From NCBI GenBank assembly GCA_903912485.1, contig CAIWHR010000377.1, forward strand, positions 1 to 51,782: a stretch of 51,782 nucleotides of DNA, written 5' to 3'. A program made the position numbers and the translations under genes. Within the stretch, counting starts at the first letter, position 1. Every line of letters starts with the position of its first letter. Under the pieces are notes generated by a model, which saw nothing but the letters and a program-made list of their open reading frames with translations, made no database searches and was not told the origin of the DNA. Shown piece by piece: positions 9,290-17,844 of the stretch. Source of the stretch: an uncultured beta proteobacterium. Its GTDB lineage: Bacteria; Pseudomonadota; Gammaproteobacteria; Burkholderiales; Casimicrobiaceae.

Positions 9290-10011
9290 CCCCTGCGGCA
9301 ATCATCGAGCAAGCCGCATCTGACGGCGTCTCGCTAACCGTGACTCCTCACGGGACAATCAAGGTAAGCGGCAAGGACGTAGTCGTAGAGCGGTGGCGCG
9401 CACTCCTCGCTGCCAACAAGCTTGGAGTCATTGCGTTGTTGACGCATCTTGCAGACGGGCAGAAGGAAACCGACATAACCGATTTAACCAACTCAACTGC
9501 ACATGGTTGGCCGAGCGGCTCCCGGCGGTTCGGCGTCTCCGAAGCCAACATCGAACGGCGCGCTCCGGGAACCGACGCCGTGCCTGTCTATGGGCAATCC
9601 GGAATCGAGCCGCCGCCCCGGCGATCCGCGACCGTAGACGAGGCGGCTGAACTGCGGGCGTTGATCGAGGCCGTCCTCGCCGACGCGCCGGAAAAGTGGG
9701 ACGAGGTCTTCCGCATTGCCTGTGCCGATCCGGAGTCAGCGTTGATCTCCTGGCGCTCGTTGATCGTGGGCGTGCCTCCGGTAGTGCCGCCATTCCCTGA
9801 TCCGCCGACGTGCCGGCAATGTTTGAACGTGTGGCGGTGCAGAAAGCCACCCCCGATAGGCTACGCCGACTCCCGGAGCGCGCTCACCAGCCCGCCATAC
9901 GACCCGGCGATCGACGTTGGGCTGCGCTGCGAGTCATACCGACCAAACGCTGCCGATCCCGACCAAAGGCCCGCCTGGGAGCGCTGGCCGGATCTACTGG
10001 AGCGTTCCTGA
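9286..10011 (+). CDS. Hypothetical protein
   Basis: 4-nt overlap with the upstream gene. N-terminus AAIIEQAASDGVSLTVTPHGTIKVSGKDVVVERW resembles a short domain seen in integrative-element proteins. Confidence 0.65.
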   Translation: MTPAAIIEQAASDGVSLTVTPHGTIKVSGKDVVVERWRALLAANKLGVIALLTHLADGQKETDITDLTNSTAHGWPSGSRRFGVSEANIERRAPGTDAVPVYGQSGIEPPPRRSATVDEAAELRALIEAVLADAPEKWDEVFRIACADPESALISWRSLIVGVPPVVPPFPDPPTCRQCLNVWRCRKPPPIGYADSRSALTSPPYDPAIDVGLRCESYRPNAADPDQRPAWERWPDLLERS

Positions 10012-10307
10012 TGGCGACTAATTGTGCAGTCCGCGAGCCGCAGACCATTGACGGGGCTACGTTGGCGATCGTACCCACCCCCAAGCGTCGCCGGGCGCAG
10101 CTCGATCGGTTGGAAGGCGTCCGCAGCGAGATGAGCCGAGTCTACCGGGAGATGGAGTCCGGCAAGCGTGACAGCCAGGACGGATCCAGGCTCGTGTACG
10201 TCCTGACCCAGATCGCAAAAATTCTGGAGCTAACCGAAATCGAGCGCCGGCTGATCCGGCTGGAGGAACACCATGGCAAGGTACGCGGCGCGCCTGGACG
10301 TACTTGA
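10011..10307 (+). CDS. Small hypothetical protein
   Basis: Overlapping TGATG start; predicted helical/coiled-coil protein. Confidence 0.55.
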   Translation: MATNCAVREPQTIDGATLAIVPTPKRRRAQLDRLEGVRSEMSRVYREMESGKRDSQDGSRLVYVLTQIAKILELTEIERRLIRLEEHHGKVRGAPGRT

Positions 10308-10500
10308 AGAGCAGCTTGGCTTCGGAGAGTGCGGCGACGAGCCTTGCGATAAGTGCGTCATCAACCACGCCATTGCCAGCTTTCGCGGCGTTCCGTGGGC
10401 AGGATGCAACGGACGCCCCGATGCGGAATCAGACCTATGCGGGGCATCCGCCGATGAAGTCAGGCGGATGATGGCCGACCTCGAAGCGGCGAGCCAGTAG
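10273..10500 (+). CDS. Small hypothetical Cys-containing protein
   Basis: MARYAARLDVLEEQLGFGECGDEPCDKCVINHAIASFRGVPWAGC; overlaps the upstream ORF. Confidence 0.45.
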   Translation: MARYAARLDVLEEQLGFGECGDEPCDKCVINHAIASFRGVPWAGCNGRPDAESDLCGASADEVRRMMADLEAASQ

Positions 10501-10728
10501 GTCGGTCTCTCTCCTGGGCCGACCCGTAGAGATCGGTCGCGTAGCTGTACGGGGTCGCCGCCGCAGGTCCGCGGCTGAGTCGAGCGGAGCCCGCGCAGCC
10601 ACCTGTTGCCAGCAGCCAGCAACCGCCAGCAGCCGCTCGTTTGCGTATGCGCGTCAGCGGAACCTATACTGCGCCGACGAGCAACTCGTTCCGGCGTCCG
10701 TCGGTCCGAGCCACGAAAGGGAGATGTG

Positions 10729-11229
10729 ATGAAGCCGGGAATCACCGTTCGCCGCATCATCGTTGTCCTGGTCGGGTTCGTCGGTGCGGTATCGCTGGTT
10801 GCGGTCGGAGCCAACAATCAGACAATCACCACGTCATTTTCAAGCCAGTCTGGGGCGATCAATGCAATCTACGTAGCCTTCGAAGACCTGATTGGCCCCG
10901 GTGTCGTCAATGTCGGCACGCTGAGCGGGTGCACACTGGTCCCGCCGCCATCGCTGGCCAATTGCAGCCCCGCCGGCGGCTCCGGCACGGTGAACGACCC
11001 CTATCAATGTTCGCCGACGACGCTGGTCTTTGCAGGGTGCAGCGGTGGGCAGCCGTTTATCGTGTTGGCTGGAACGGTGAACCTCAATACCCACGTGCAC
11101 ACCGTCACCGCCGTCGCCCCAGTCGTCACAGCGCAGTCGGTACCGCTATCGCCTTGGGTCCCGCTCGCCAGCGTCGCCGGCGTTCTGCTCGTGATTCTGC
11201 TGCGGCGGCGCGACGCCACGCGCGGCTGA
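10729..11229 (+). CDS. Secreted protein with IPTL/CTERM-like C-terminal sorting tail
   Basis: N-terminal signal/TM; C-terminus VPLSPWVPLASVAGVLLVILLRRRDATRG (Pro/Trp motif - TM - Arg cluster). Confidence 0.7.
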   Translation: MKPGITVRRIIVVLVGFVGAVSLVAVGANNQTITTSFSSQSGAINAIYVAFEDLIGPGVVNVGTLSGCTLVPPPSLANCSPAGGSGTVNDPYQCSPTTLVFAGCSGGQPFIVLAGTVNLNTHVHTVTAVAPVVTAQSVPLSPWVPLASVAGVLLVILLRRRDATRG

Positions 11230-11420
11230 TGATGAACGCGAGCCTGACCGCGCTACGCGCGAGCAAGGCCGACGATGGTGACTTCCTGGTGGCGCTGTAC
11301 CAGCAGTTGACCGGACGCACGCCGACCGCCAAGGAGATCGGGAACGCCCGCAAGCGGCTGGACAGGACAGCCACGCTGCCACCCAGCAGACCGACGCGCG
11401 ATCCGTCCGAATCCGAGTAG
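11229..11420 (+). CDS. Small hypothetical protein
   Basis: Overlapping TGATG start; MMNASLTALRASKADDGDFLVALYQQLTGRTPTAKEIGNARKRLDR. Confidence 0.45.
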   Translation: MMNASLTALRASKADDGDFLVALYQQLTGRTPTAKEIGNARKRLDRTATLPPSRPTRDPSESE

Positions 11421-11658
11421 TAACGCTGGCTGCCAACCCCGTAGGACGGCCCACGATCGACGCTACGGACATGGGACGTGCTACATACTCACGGCAGTTC
11501 CGCGCGTGGCTGGCGTGGATCTGGGACGGCGAGCGCGAGCAGGACGGCGTGCAATACCGCGGCGACCATCGCTGCGACCTCGGCTTCCGGCTCCTGGTCC
11601 TCAAGTCGACGCTGCTGCGCCTCCGGGGATCGGATCAGACGCCACGACCGCACGCGGA

Positions 11659-11732
11659 TTCCGGTGCGACAAACCGTCCGTCGCCAGGAGGCGCCTCATT
11701 GGCCCCCGCGGACGCCACGGCACCGTGTCTGT
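11659..11732. repeat. Dispersed imperfect repeat R1, copy A
   Basis: ttccggtgcgacaaaccgtccgtcgcc...gacgccacggcaccgtg; partner at 14870-14932. Confidence 0.7.
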
Positions 11733-11822
11733 GGAGCGTCGCGCCAACCATGTTATGAGTGCGAGACTCGGGCCGTAGGTGCGGCGTAACGAGCCCGCGC
11801 GTAGTTGCACCCCACAACGCTC

Positions 11823-11881
11823 CAGTCATCACCGTCCACCTTGCGCCAGATCAAACCCGGGGCGCGAAAGACGTAGACACT
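11823..11881 (+). promoter_or_regulatory. Conserved upstream block R2, copy A
   Basis: About 49 of 59 positions identical to 15800-15858 by hand alignment. Lies about 70 bp upstream of a secreted-protein gene. Confidence 0.55.
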
Positions 11882-11950
11882 TGCACGGCAACGCTAGATC
11901 CCCTATGCGCAATACGTCGTTTCCTCACCTGTCGTACGAGGTCGCTCCTC

Positions 11951-13465
11951 ATGCGTCCCAAGAAGTTCGTTCCCCTCGCTCTGATCTTTGCCGTCACTAC
12001 TGCCGGTGCAATGGATTACGGTCATGCCAGTCCCATGTCTGGAAGTACCGCGATCACGGATGGCGTACTTGAACTAATTCAAGCTGCCGCGAGCGGTCGT
12101 TCGGCTCAGAAGGTCGACGCGAACGACAAGGCGGCGACCGTGCTGGACATCACGAAGTATCTTCCACTCCAGGCCGGCAACCAATGGAATTACGTGAATG
12201 GGAGCTACGCGACGCAAAGTGCGACCGTCGGCAGCGCGGTCGCCCTGCCGAGCGGCACGTGGACGATACCGATGACGAGCGTCAAGTCGGGCGAATCGGG
12301 AGTTACAACCACGTATTCCACGAATGATGGCAACGGCCTTCGCCGCCACCAAGAGTATGTCAGCACCGTCTACGTAAACGGGTATGGTTACACGTCCTTG
12401 ACTAGCGTGTATTCCCCTCCGTTGACATTGGCCCCCGCCGCGGTGACCGTCGGGAACACGTACCCGTCAGCGGGGCAAGTCAGTCTGACCTACACGAATG
12501 TCGGGTCAGCTACGTTGAACTACAGCGCCACAACCCAGATCGCCGGCTTTGAAACCGTCGCAAATTCCCAGGGAACAACGTCCTGGTCGGCGCTCAAAGT
12601 CATCACGTCGATCACCGTTTCTGGCACCATCAACGGCCAATTCTTAACCGTTACCAGCTCATCCACGAGTTGGCTTGTCGAGGGTATTGGCTCGGTGCGT
12701 ACGATGACCCCGAATGCGGCCGGGATCACCGAGACATGGAAGCTCAGTTCGACGAACGTATCGCCACCGCCCGTAATCACGGCACCGAGCGCCCCAACCT
12801 CAGTCGTCGCAACAGGAGCGAACTCACAGGCGACCGTCAGCTTCGCCGCGCCTGGGAACAACGGTGGGGCAGCCATCACTTCCTACGCAGTAACGTCAAG
12901 CCCCGCCGGCGGCGTCGATGGAGGTGCGGGCACGACCGCGACGTCACGTACGATCAGCGGATTGAGCAATGGTATCGCCTACACCTTCTCCGTAATGGCA
13001 ACCAACGATGCCGGCACCAGCGCACCTTCGACACCATCGAATAGCGTGACTCCCACGGCCCCGGCAGCACCACCGTTGACCAATGTCAACTTCCAGGGCC
13101 TCTGGTGGAACCCGAGCGAATCGGGCTGGGGCATCAATTTCACACACCAGGGCAACATCATCTTCGCCACGTGGTTTACCTATGATGCGTCGGGTAGTCC
13201 TTGGTGGCTCATCGCGCAACTCGAGAAGGCCGCCCAAGGCGTCTATACGGGCGGTGTATCGACGGTAACCGGCCCGCCGTTCAACTCGGTGCCGTTCCCG
13301 CCCGGCGGCAGCCCCGGCGGAGCCATCGAGACCCCGATCGGCACGATGACGGTCACCTTCAGCACGGCCAACGACGCTACCCTCTTCTACTCGGTGAATG
13401 GAGTAACGCAGACCAAACTGATCACGAAGCAAATCTTTGGGCCGCTACCTGTCTGCACGATGTAG
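11951..13465 (+). CDS. Secreted protein with fibronectin type III domain and C-terminal WWNPxESGWG domain
   Basis: Signal peptide MRPKKFVPLALIFAVTTAGAMDYGHA; FN3 (APTSVVATGANSQATVSFAAP...SYAVTSSP...SNGIAYTFSVMATNDAG); C-terminus GLWWNPSESGWGINFTHQGNIIFATWFTYDASGSPWWL. Confidence 0.82.
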   Translation: MRPKKFVPLALIFAVTTAGAMDYGHASPMSGSTAITDGVLELIQAAASGRSAQKVDANDKAATVLDITKYLPLQAGNQWNYVNGSYATQSATVGSAVALPSGTWTIPMTSVKSGESGVTTTYSTNDGNGLRRHQEYVSTVYVNGYGYTSLTSVYSPPLTLAPAAVTVGNTYPSAGQVSLTYTNVGSATLNYSATTQIAGFETVANSQGTTSWSALKVITSITVSGTINGQFLTVTSSSTSWLVEGIGSVRTMTPNAAGITETWKLSSTNVSPPPVITAPSAPTSVVATGANSQATVSFAAPGNNGGAAITSYAVTSSPAGGVDGGAGTTATSRTISGLSNGIAYTFSVMATNDAGTSAPSTPSNSVTPTAPAAPPLTNVNFQGLWWNPSESGWGINFTHQGNIIFATWFTYDASGSPWWLIAQLEKAAQGVYTGGVSTVTGPPFNSVPFPPGGSPGGAIETPIGTMTVTFSTANDATLFYSVNGVTQTKLITKQIFGPLPVCTM

Positions 13466-13763
13466 TTAGGGTACGCTCGTCGGACAGCGGTGGACCCGCT
13501 GATCGCCGCACCAGCAACAGGCACCCTTTTCGACGCCATGCCGAGCCGACTGTGCGTATTCCGGACCAACGTGACCGGTGATTCCGATCGATCGTGACCG
13601 ATTCCTGCGCTCGATCGCGCGAATGACCTGCTGGATACCGTAGCGATATTCCGCTCCCGTCAGCTTCCCGGCTTCAAGACGAGTCTCCAGCGACTTGAGC
13701 TTCTGCAGCGCGTTGGCACGGACCGGATCGGGAATGACCGTTTCGTCCAGCCAGCGCCGCGGG

Positions 13764-13791
13764 ATGTCGTTCAGGGTATGTCGTTCAGGGT
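13764..13791. repeat. Tandem duplication, 2 x 14 bp (atgtcgttcagggt)
   Basis: Exact adjacent copies at 13764-13777 and 13778-13791. Confidence 0.95.
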
Positions 13792-14741
13792 ATTGACGAC
13801 GTCCGCTTCTGTCTTTACACTTGGATTGAGCCTCTGAATGGTGTTCGCCTCGGGCAATTGGAGCCCGAGCCCATGAAGCCATTCAGGGGCTTTTTGCGTG
13901 TTGTAGTAGCGCAATCCGCCACGCATTCCACGCTCAATAGTTGCCGTCCCGTCCTTCCCGTAGATGCTGGCGATGTTGTTGACGCGGTGGAAACGGATCC
14001 GGCAGCTTGCGCTCGGCAGCCTTGTGCATATCGGCAACCGCTTCGGCCGCGGTCGAGCCAGAGCCCATGATCGGGACATCGCCCTGCTTGATGAACGCCC
14101 TGGAGACGAATGACTGGTCGCCCATGTTGCCGGGATTCGCGCGCCGGGCGATGCTCGGAGCGGTGATCTTGTCGGCAATGGCCGGGGGAGCAGGAATAGC
14201 ATAGCCGGCGGAGTGATCGGTCGGAGATACCGTTACCGGCTCGGTCGGATGCGTTATAGCTTCGGCGGCAGGTTGGGCGTTGTCTCTCGGAGCGGCAGGG
14301 GCTACACTTGGTATGCTCTCACTAGCGTCTGCTGTCCCCGCTCCGGCACCAATGGCGGCGGCAGGAAAGGTGGCATCCGAACCGGAGGATGCGGCTTCTG
14401 CGAGAGGCCAGAGCGAATTCGTACCGCCTCGCTGTTCGTACGGCTGACCTCTCGGGTTGGCGTCCTCCAAGAACAGCGTCGTCACTCCATAACAGCTTCC
14501 GTGCGGTTGAAGTTCAACCACCGAAAACTTTGCGCGTCCGTTTCTCTTGACCAAGAGAAGGCGACCGTTTTTCTGCTCATAAATGTGCGTGTAGTGCTGC
14601 GCCACGTCCGACAGCATCTCGGCCTCTGTGGCGTAACCATTCTCCTGAAATTGCCGTATCTTTTCCGAGATCCGCGTCGAACCGTCGCTCAACAACTTGA
14701 TGCCCGATCCGTCGTCATAGAAATGCCAATACTCCACGACC

Positions 14742-14762
14742 GTCGGCGGTCGGCGGTCGGCG
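14742..14762. repeat. Tandem heptanucleotide repeat (GTCGGCG x 3)
   Basis: Three perfect 7-bp units at the 5' end of the 14737 reading frame. Confidence 0.95.
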
Positions 14763-14869
14763 CCTCTGCGGCTTCTGATTGGGCTTGGCTTCCTCCAGCG
14801 GCATCATTGTGCGCGTCGCCATCGGGTCGGACGTTGAACCGGAGGCTTGCTCTCCCTGGTTCCGGTGCG

Positions 14870-14932
14870 ATAAACCGTCCGTCGCCGAGAGCCGCTTCGT
14901 TGTCTCCATAGACGCCACGGCACCGTGCCTGT
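14870..14932. repeat. Dispersed imperfect repeat R1, copy B
   Basis: ttccggtgcgataaaccgtccgtcgcc...gacgccacggcaccgtg; partner at 11659-11732. Confidence 0.7.
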
Positions 14933-14949
14933 CCTTCGCTACCAAGTCC

Positions 14950-15294
14950 CTATTGTCTTATCTTGTACTGGTAGCCCCGCGTGCGCAGACAAGCGATGTT
15001 TGCATCGGCCCGCATCCCAGCGTTCACATCGCTCTGCGGGGGCGCCGTGTAAGCCCCTGGGGTCGTCGTGCAATTCGTCTGATTACCATTACGCGTGCAG
15101 TTCGTAGTGTCGGGCGCTTGGTAGCCACCCCCGGACGATTGCATTAGTGTCGGGTATGTTCGCGCAGCTTCCATACTGCATTCATAGGAGTCACGACGGA
15201 ACTCTGCTTCTGTAGTGTTTGGGCGCGTCCATCCGCCGCATCCGGTTAGCACAATTGGCGCGACAAGAAGAAACAAGCGGGGAACGCGGATCAT
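14950..15294 (-). CDS. Small lipoprotein
   Basis: MIRVPRLFLLVAPIVLTGCGGWTRP; lipobox LTGC. Confidence 0.75.
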   Translation of the reverse strand: MIRVPRLFLLVAPIVLTGCGGWTRPNTTEAEFRRDSYECSMEAARTYPTLMQSSGGGYQAPDTTNCTRNGNQTNCTTTPGAYTAPPQSDVNAGMRADANIACLRTRGYQYKIRQ

Positions 15295-15372
15295 AACTAT
15301 CTCATCCTGTCGCATTACGGTTGGGTATCGTATCCCGTGGTGCCCTGTACGGCAAGCCACCAGCATTGGCGG

Positions 15373-15618
15373 ATGGCTCGACCCTCCCCCGTACACGCTG
15401 GCGATCCTGCGCTCGTGGCCATCGGCCAGACCATCCGCGGACTCCGCTCAAAGCAAGGCTTGTCGCAGGAAGCCTTTGCGGACGAAGCGGGCGTCGATCG
15501 CAGCTACATGGGCGGCGTCGAGCGTGGCGAGCACAACGTGACCATCATCAACCTGCTGCGGATCTGCCGAGCGCTCGACATGACGACCAGCGACTTGCTG
15601 CGCCGGGCCGGGCTGTAA
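15373..15618 (+). CDS. XRE/Cro-type HTH transcriptional regulator
   Basis: IGQTIRGLRSKQGLSQEAFADEAGVDRSYMGGVERGEHNVTIINLLRICRALDMTTSDLL. Confidence 0.92.
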   Translation: MARPSPVHAGDPALVAIGQTIRGLRSKQGLSQEAFADEAGVDRSYMGGVERGEHNVTIINLLRICRALDMTTSDLLRRAGL

Positions 15619-15799
15619 GCATCTGCTGGGACCCTTCGTCGTCACACGAAGATTGACCAGCGGGCATCGGTCGCGACCCTGAGGCAATTTCCTGCACCTA
15701 CCCCGCCGTCGTTTCGTTCGGGGCAACCGAGCGCGTTGTAGGGCCATTGGGGGAGCAGGGATCGGCAAGGGCAGCGAATGGTTGCGCCGGACAACGGGT

Positions 15800-15858
15800 C
15801 AGTCATCGCCGGCGACCTTGCGCCAGATCAGACCTGGGGCCAGAAAGGCGTATAGACT
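15800..15858 (+). promoter_or_regulatory. Conserved upstream block R2, copy B
   Basis: Matches 11823-11881; upstream of the IPTL-CTERM protein gene. Confidence 0.55.
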
Positions 15859-15973
15859 GTCGGCTGCCGTAAAGCGCCTTACGTGTGATCAGGCATCCCC
15901 TGATTTAGTCCTCACGTACAAGATGCAGCGGGTAGGAAATTCAGCATCGCCGCGCACCGCGCGTTACGAGCTG

Positions 15974-16678
15974 ATGACGGGGAGCCGGATGGGTCTGCGA
16001 ACGAACGTCTACACGGGCGTGGCATTGGCTGCGCTCTGCCTATCCCTCTCAGGACCAGCGTTAGCCGCTCAAGTCGCGGTCCCGTTGGGCAACACGATGA
16101 ACGTGCCGGGCGTCGGCATGAATCTGGCGTGCGCTGACCTCAAGGTCGACGGCACGCTCAACGCCGGATCGGCACAGATCAACCAGACAGCTTCGATGAT
16201 GATCGGGGCAACTGGGCAAGTGCTCGCGGGCAGCGCGACGATCACCATCGCCGGGAACTGGAACAACCTCGGCCTGTTCTCGGCCGGTAGCAGCACCGTT
16301 GTCCTCGGCGATGGCTGCCCCGGCTCGTCTGCGCAACTGACCGGCAGCACCACGTTTTTCAACCTGACGGTCGTCAGTGCCAAGGGTAAGACGTTCAATT
16401 TCCCGCCCGGTGCACAGATCACGGTACTGGGGACGCTGACACTGCAAGGGGTGCCCGGTGCCCCGGTGCACATAGCCACGCTGCCCGGTCAGGCAGCGAC
16501 GATCACCCTCGCCCCCGGCGCGACTCTGGTTCAGTCCAATGCGGAAATTGGCCCTACCGTTCAGATCACGTCGGGCGGGCATTCGATACCCACGCTCGCG
16601 TCATCGGCGTTAGTGGCACTGTCGATGATGATCCTTGCCCTGATGGGAATGGCAAGACGGCGCAGAACAAGAACGTAA
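15974..16678 (+). CDS. Secreted IPTL-CTERM sorting domain protein
   Basis: Signal peptide (VYTGVALAALCLSLSGPALAA); C-terminus SIPTLASSALVALSMMILALMGMARRRRTRT. Confidence 0.8.
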   Translation: MTGSRMGLRTNVYTGVALAALCLSLSGPALAAQVAVPLGNTMNVPGVGMNLACADLKVDGTLNAGSAQINQTASMMIGATGQVLAGSATITIAGNWNNLGLFSAGSSTVVLGDGCPGSSAQLTGSTTFFNLTVVSAKGKTFNFPPGAQITVLGTLTLQGVPGAPVHIATLPGQAATITLAPGATLVQSNAEIGPTVQITSGGHSIPTLASSALVALSMMILALMGMARRRRTRT

Positions 16679-16717
16679 TCCAGTTCGTCAACAACAAGCT
16701 ATTCGTGAGGTGTTTTC

Positions 16718-17683
16718 GTGCGTAGACCAATCGCGGTCATGACTGTTGCCGTCGTCGCAGGGGTGTCGTTGCAAGCCATCGCTGCCGACATCGAGATGGT
16801 GCCCCTGCCGGGCGGTGCGTTCAGCGTCAAGAGTAGTGACGGGGCGAACGTACGGTTCAAGGTCAACGAGACTGGCGACGTGGTTATACCGAACCTCCCC
16901 GCTGCGCTGGCGGGTAAGCCGCTGTGCTGGGATCAGGCGACCGGGGTGCTTCGCGCGTGCCCCGAGGCTGTGGGAACTGATTTTGTGCCGCCGACGATCA
17001 CGATCAATGCACCTGCCGTGGCCTCGGAAACCGCTACGCAATATACGACAAGCTTCTCGGACAACGTCGAGCTTGCATACAGGATATTCTTCGCCGCCTC
17101 CGGGGCACCTGTCACTATGCCCTTTGCACCGGGGCTGACGTCCGCAACAACACAAAGCACTCTCAATGTGCCGCTCGGAACGATTGTGGACGTCTTGACG
17201 CTCGCGGTGGACACGTCAGGAAACGTCGCCAAGAAAGCTACTAGCATCGCAACACCCCAAACGGCGTTCAAGCTGGGGACGTACAACATTCTCGGCGGAA
17301 GTCCACTACCTGCACAATTCGACTGCCGCGCTGGTGCAAGCGATCTAAACAACGCACCGGCGTCCTCTGCAACAATCTCATTCGCTGATGCGTGGAGTCT
17401 CTCGGGGGGGTACACGCCTATTGCGCGCCTAATGCTGTCGAATGGCTTATCAGTTCAACTGCCGGCGATGCCGTCTACAACGCTCACTGCGCTCGACGCA
17501 ACATCATTCCTATACGGCGATACGATTCCGATGTACGGAAGGGCAGTGTACCGAGGCGAGGTCAAGATGCTCTCAGCATCTCCGGCGAAGCTTCAGATCG
17601 ATATACAGATGAAGTGCGGGAACGACACCGAAGGTTGGACATACGGCGACAAGGCGACAATCACCGCCGAACTCATCCCGTAG
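16718..17683 (+). CDS. Hypothetical secreted protein
   Basis: GTG start; signal peptide MRRPIAVMTVAVVAGVSLQAIAA; long coding-like ORF. Confidence 0.75.
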   Translation: MRRPIAVMTVAVVAGVSLQAIAADIEMVPLPGGAFSVKSSDGANVRFKVNETGDVVIPNLPAALAGKPLCWDQATGVLRACPEAVGTDFVPPTITINAPAVASETATQYTTSFSDNVELAYRIFFAASGAPVTMPFAPGLTSATTQSTLNVPLGTIVDVLTLAVDTSGNVAKKATSIATPQTAFKLGTYNILGGSPLPAQFDCRAGASDLNNAPASSATISFADAWSLSGGYTPIARLMLSNGLSVQLPAMPSTTLTALDATSFLYGDTIPMYGRAVYRGEVKMLSASPAKLQIDIQMKCGNDTEGWTYGDKATITAELIP

Positions 17684-17844
17684 GGTGGCAGGACCTTCCG
17701 TAGGATTGCTTCTAGGCCGTTCTACGGACAACTTTTCGTTGTTGTGTAACCGTCCGAGCGTACGACGCGGAACCACCGACTGACGTGGTGGTCGGCAAGG
17801 TGACGTGGATCATTGCCGCCCACGCTGCGATTGAGGTGTCTCGA

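Larger units (their letters stand above)
13466..14945 (-). pseudogene. Frameshifted gene split into out-of-frame ORFs (14945-14715, 14737-13934, 14202-13771, 13882-13466)
   Basis: Continuous protein recovered across 7-bp tandem repeat (14742-14762), 1-nt insertion (about 13988) and 14-bp tandem duplication (13764-13791). Confidence 0.75.

Noticed and set aside
10605-10640. gccagcagcc short direct repeats
   Set aside because: Two imperfectly spaced 10-mers in GC-rich intergenic DNA; not enough for a functional claim.
14213-14911. 232-aa plus-strand ORF
   Set aside because: Antisense to the frameshifted gene whose minus-strand translation gives a coherent protein.
14950-15618. Lipoprotein plus XRE pair as a toxin-antitoxin module
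   Set aside because: Divergent genes and a clear lipobox argue against a TA operon; XRE is better read as the island regulator.
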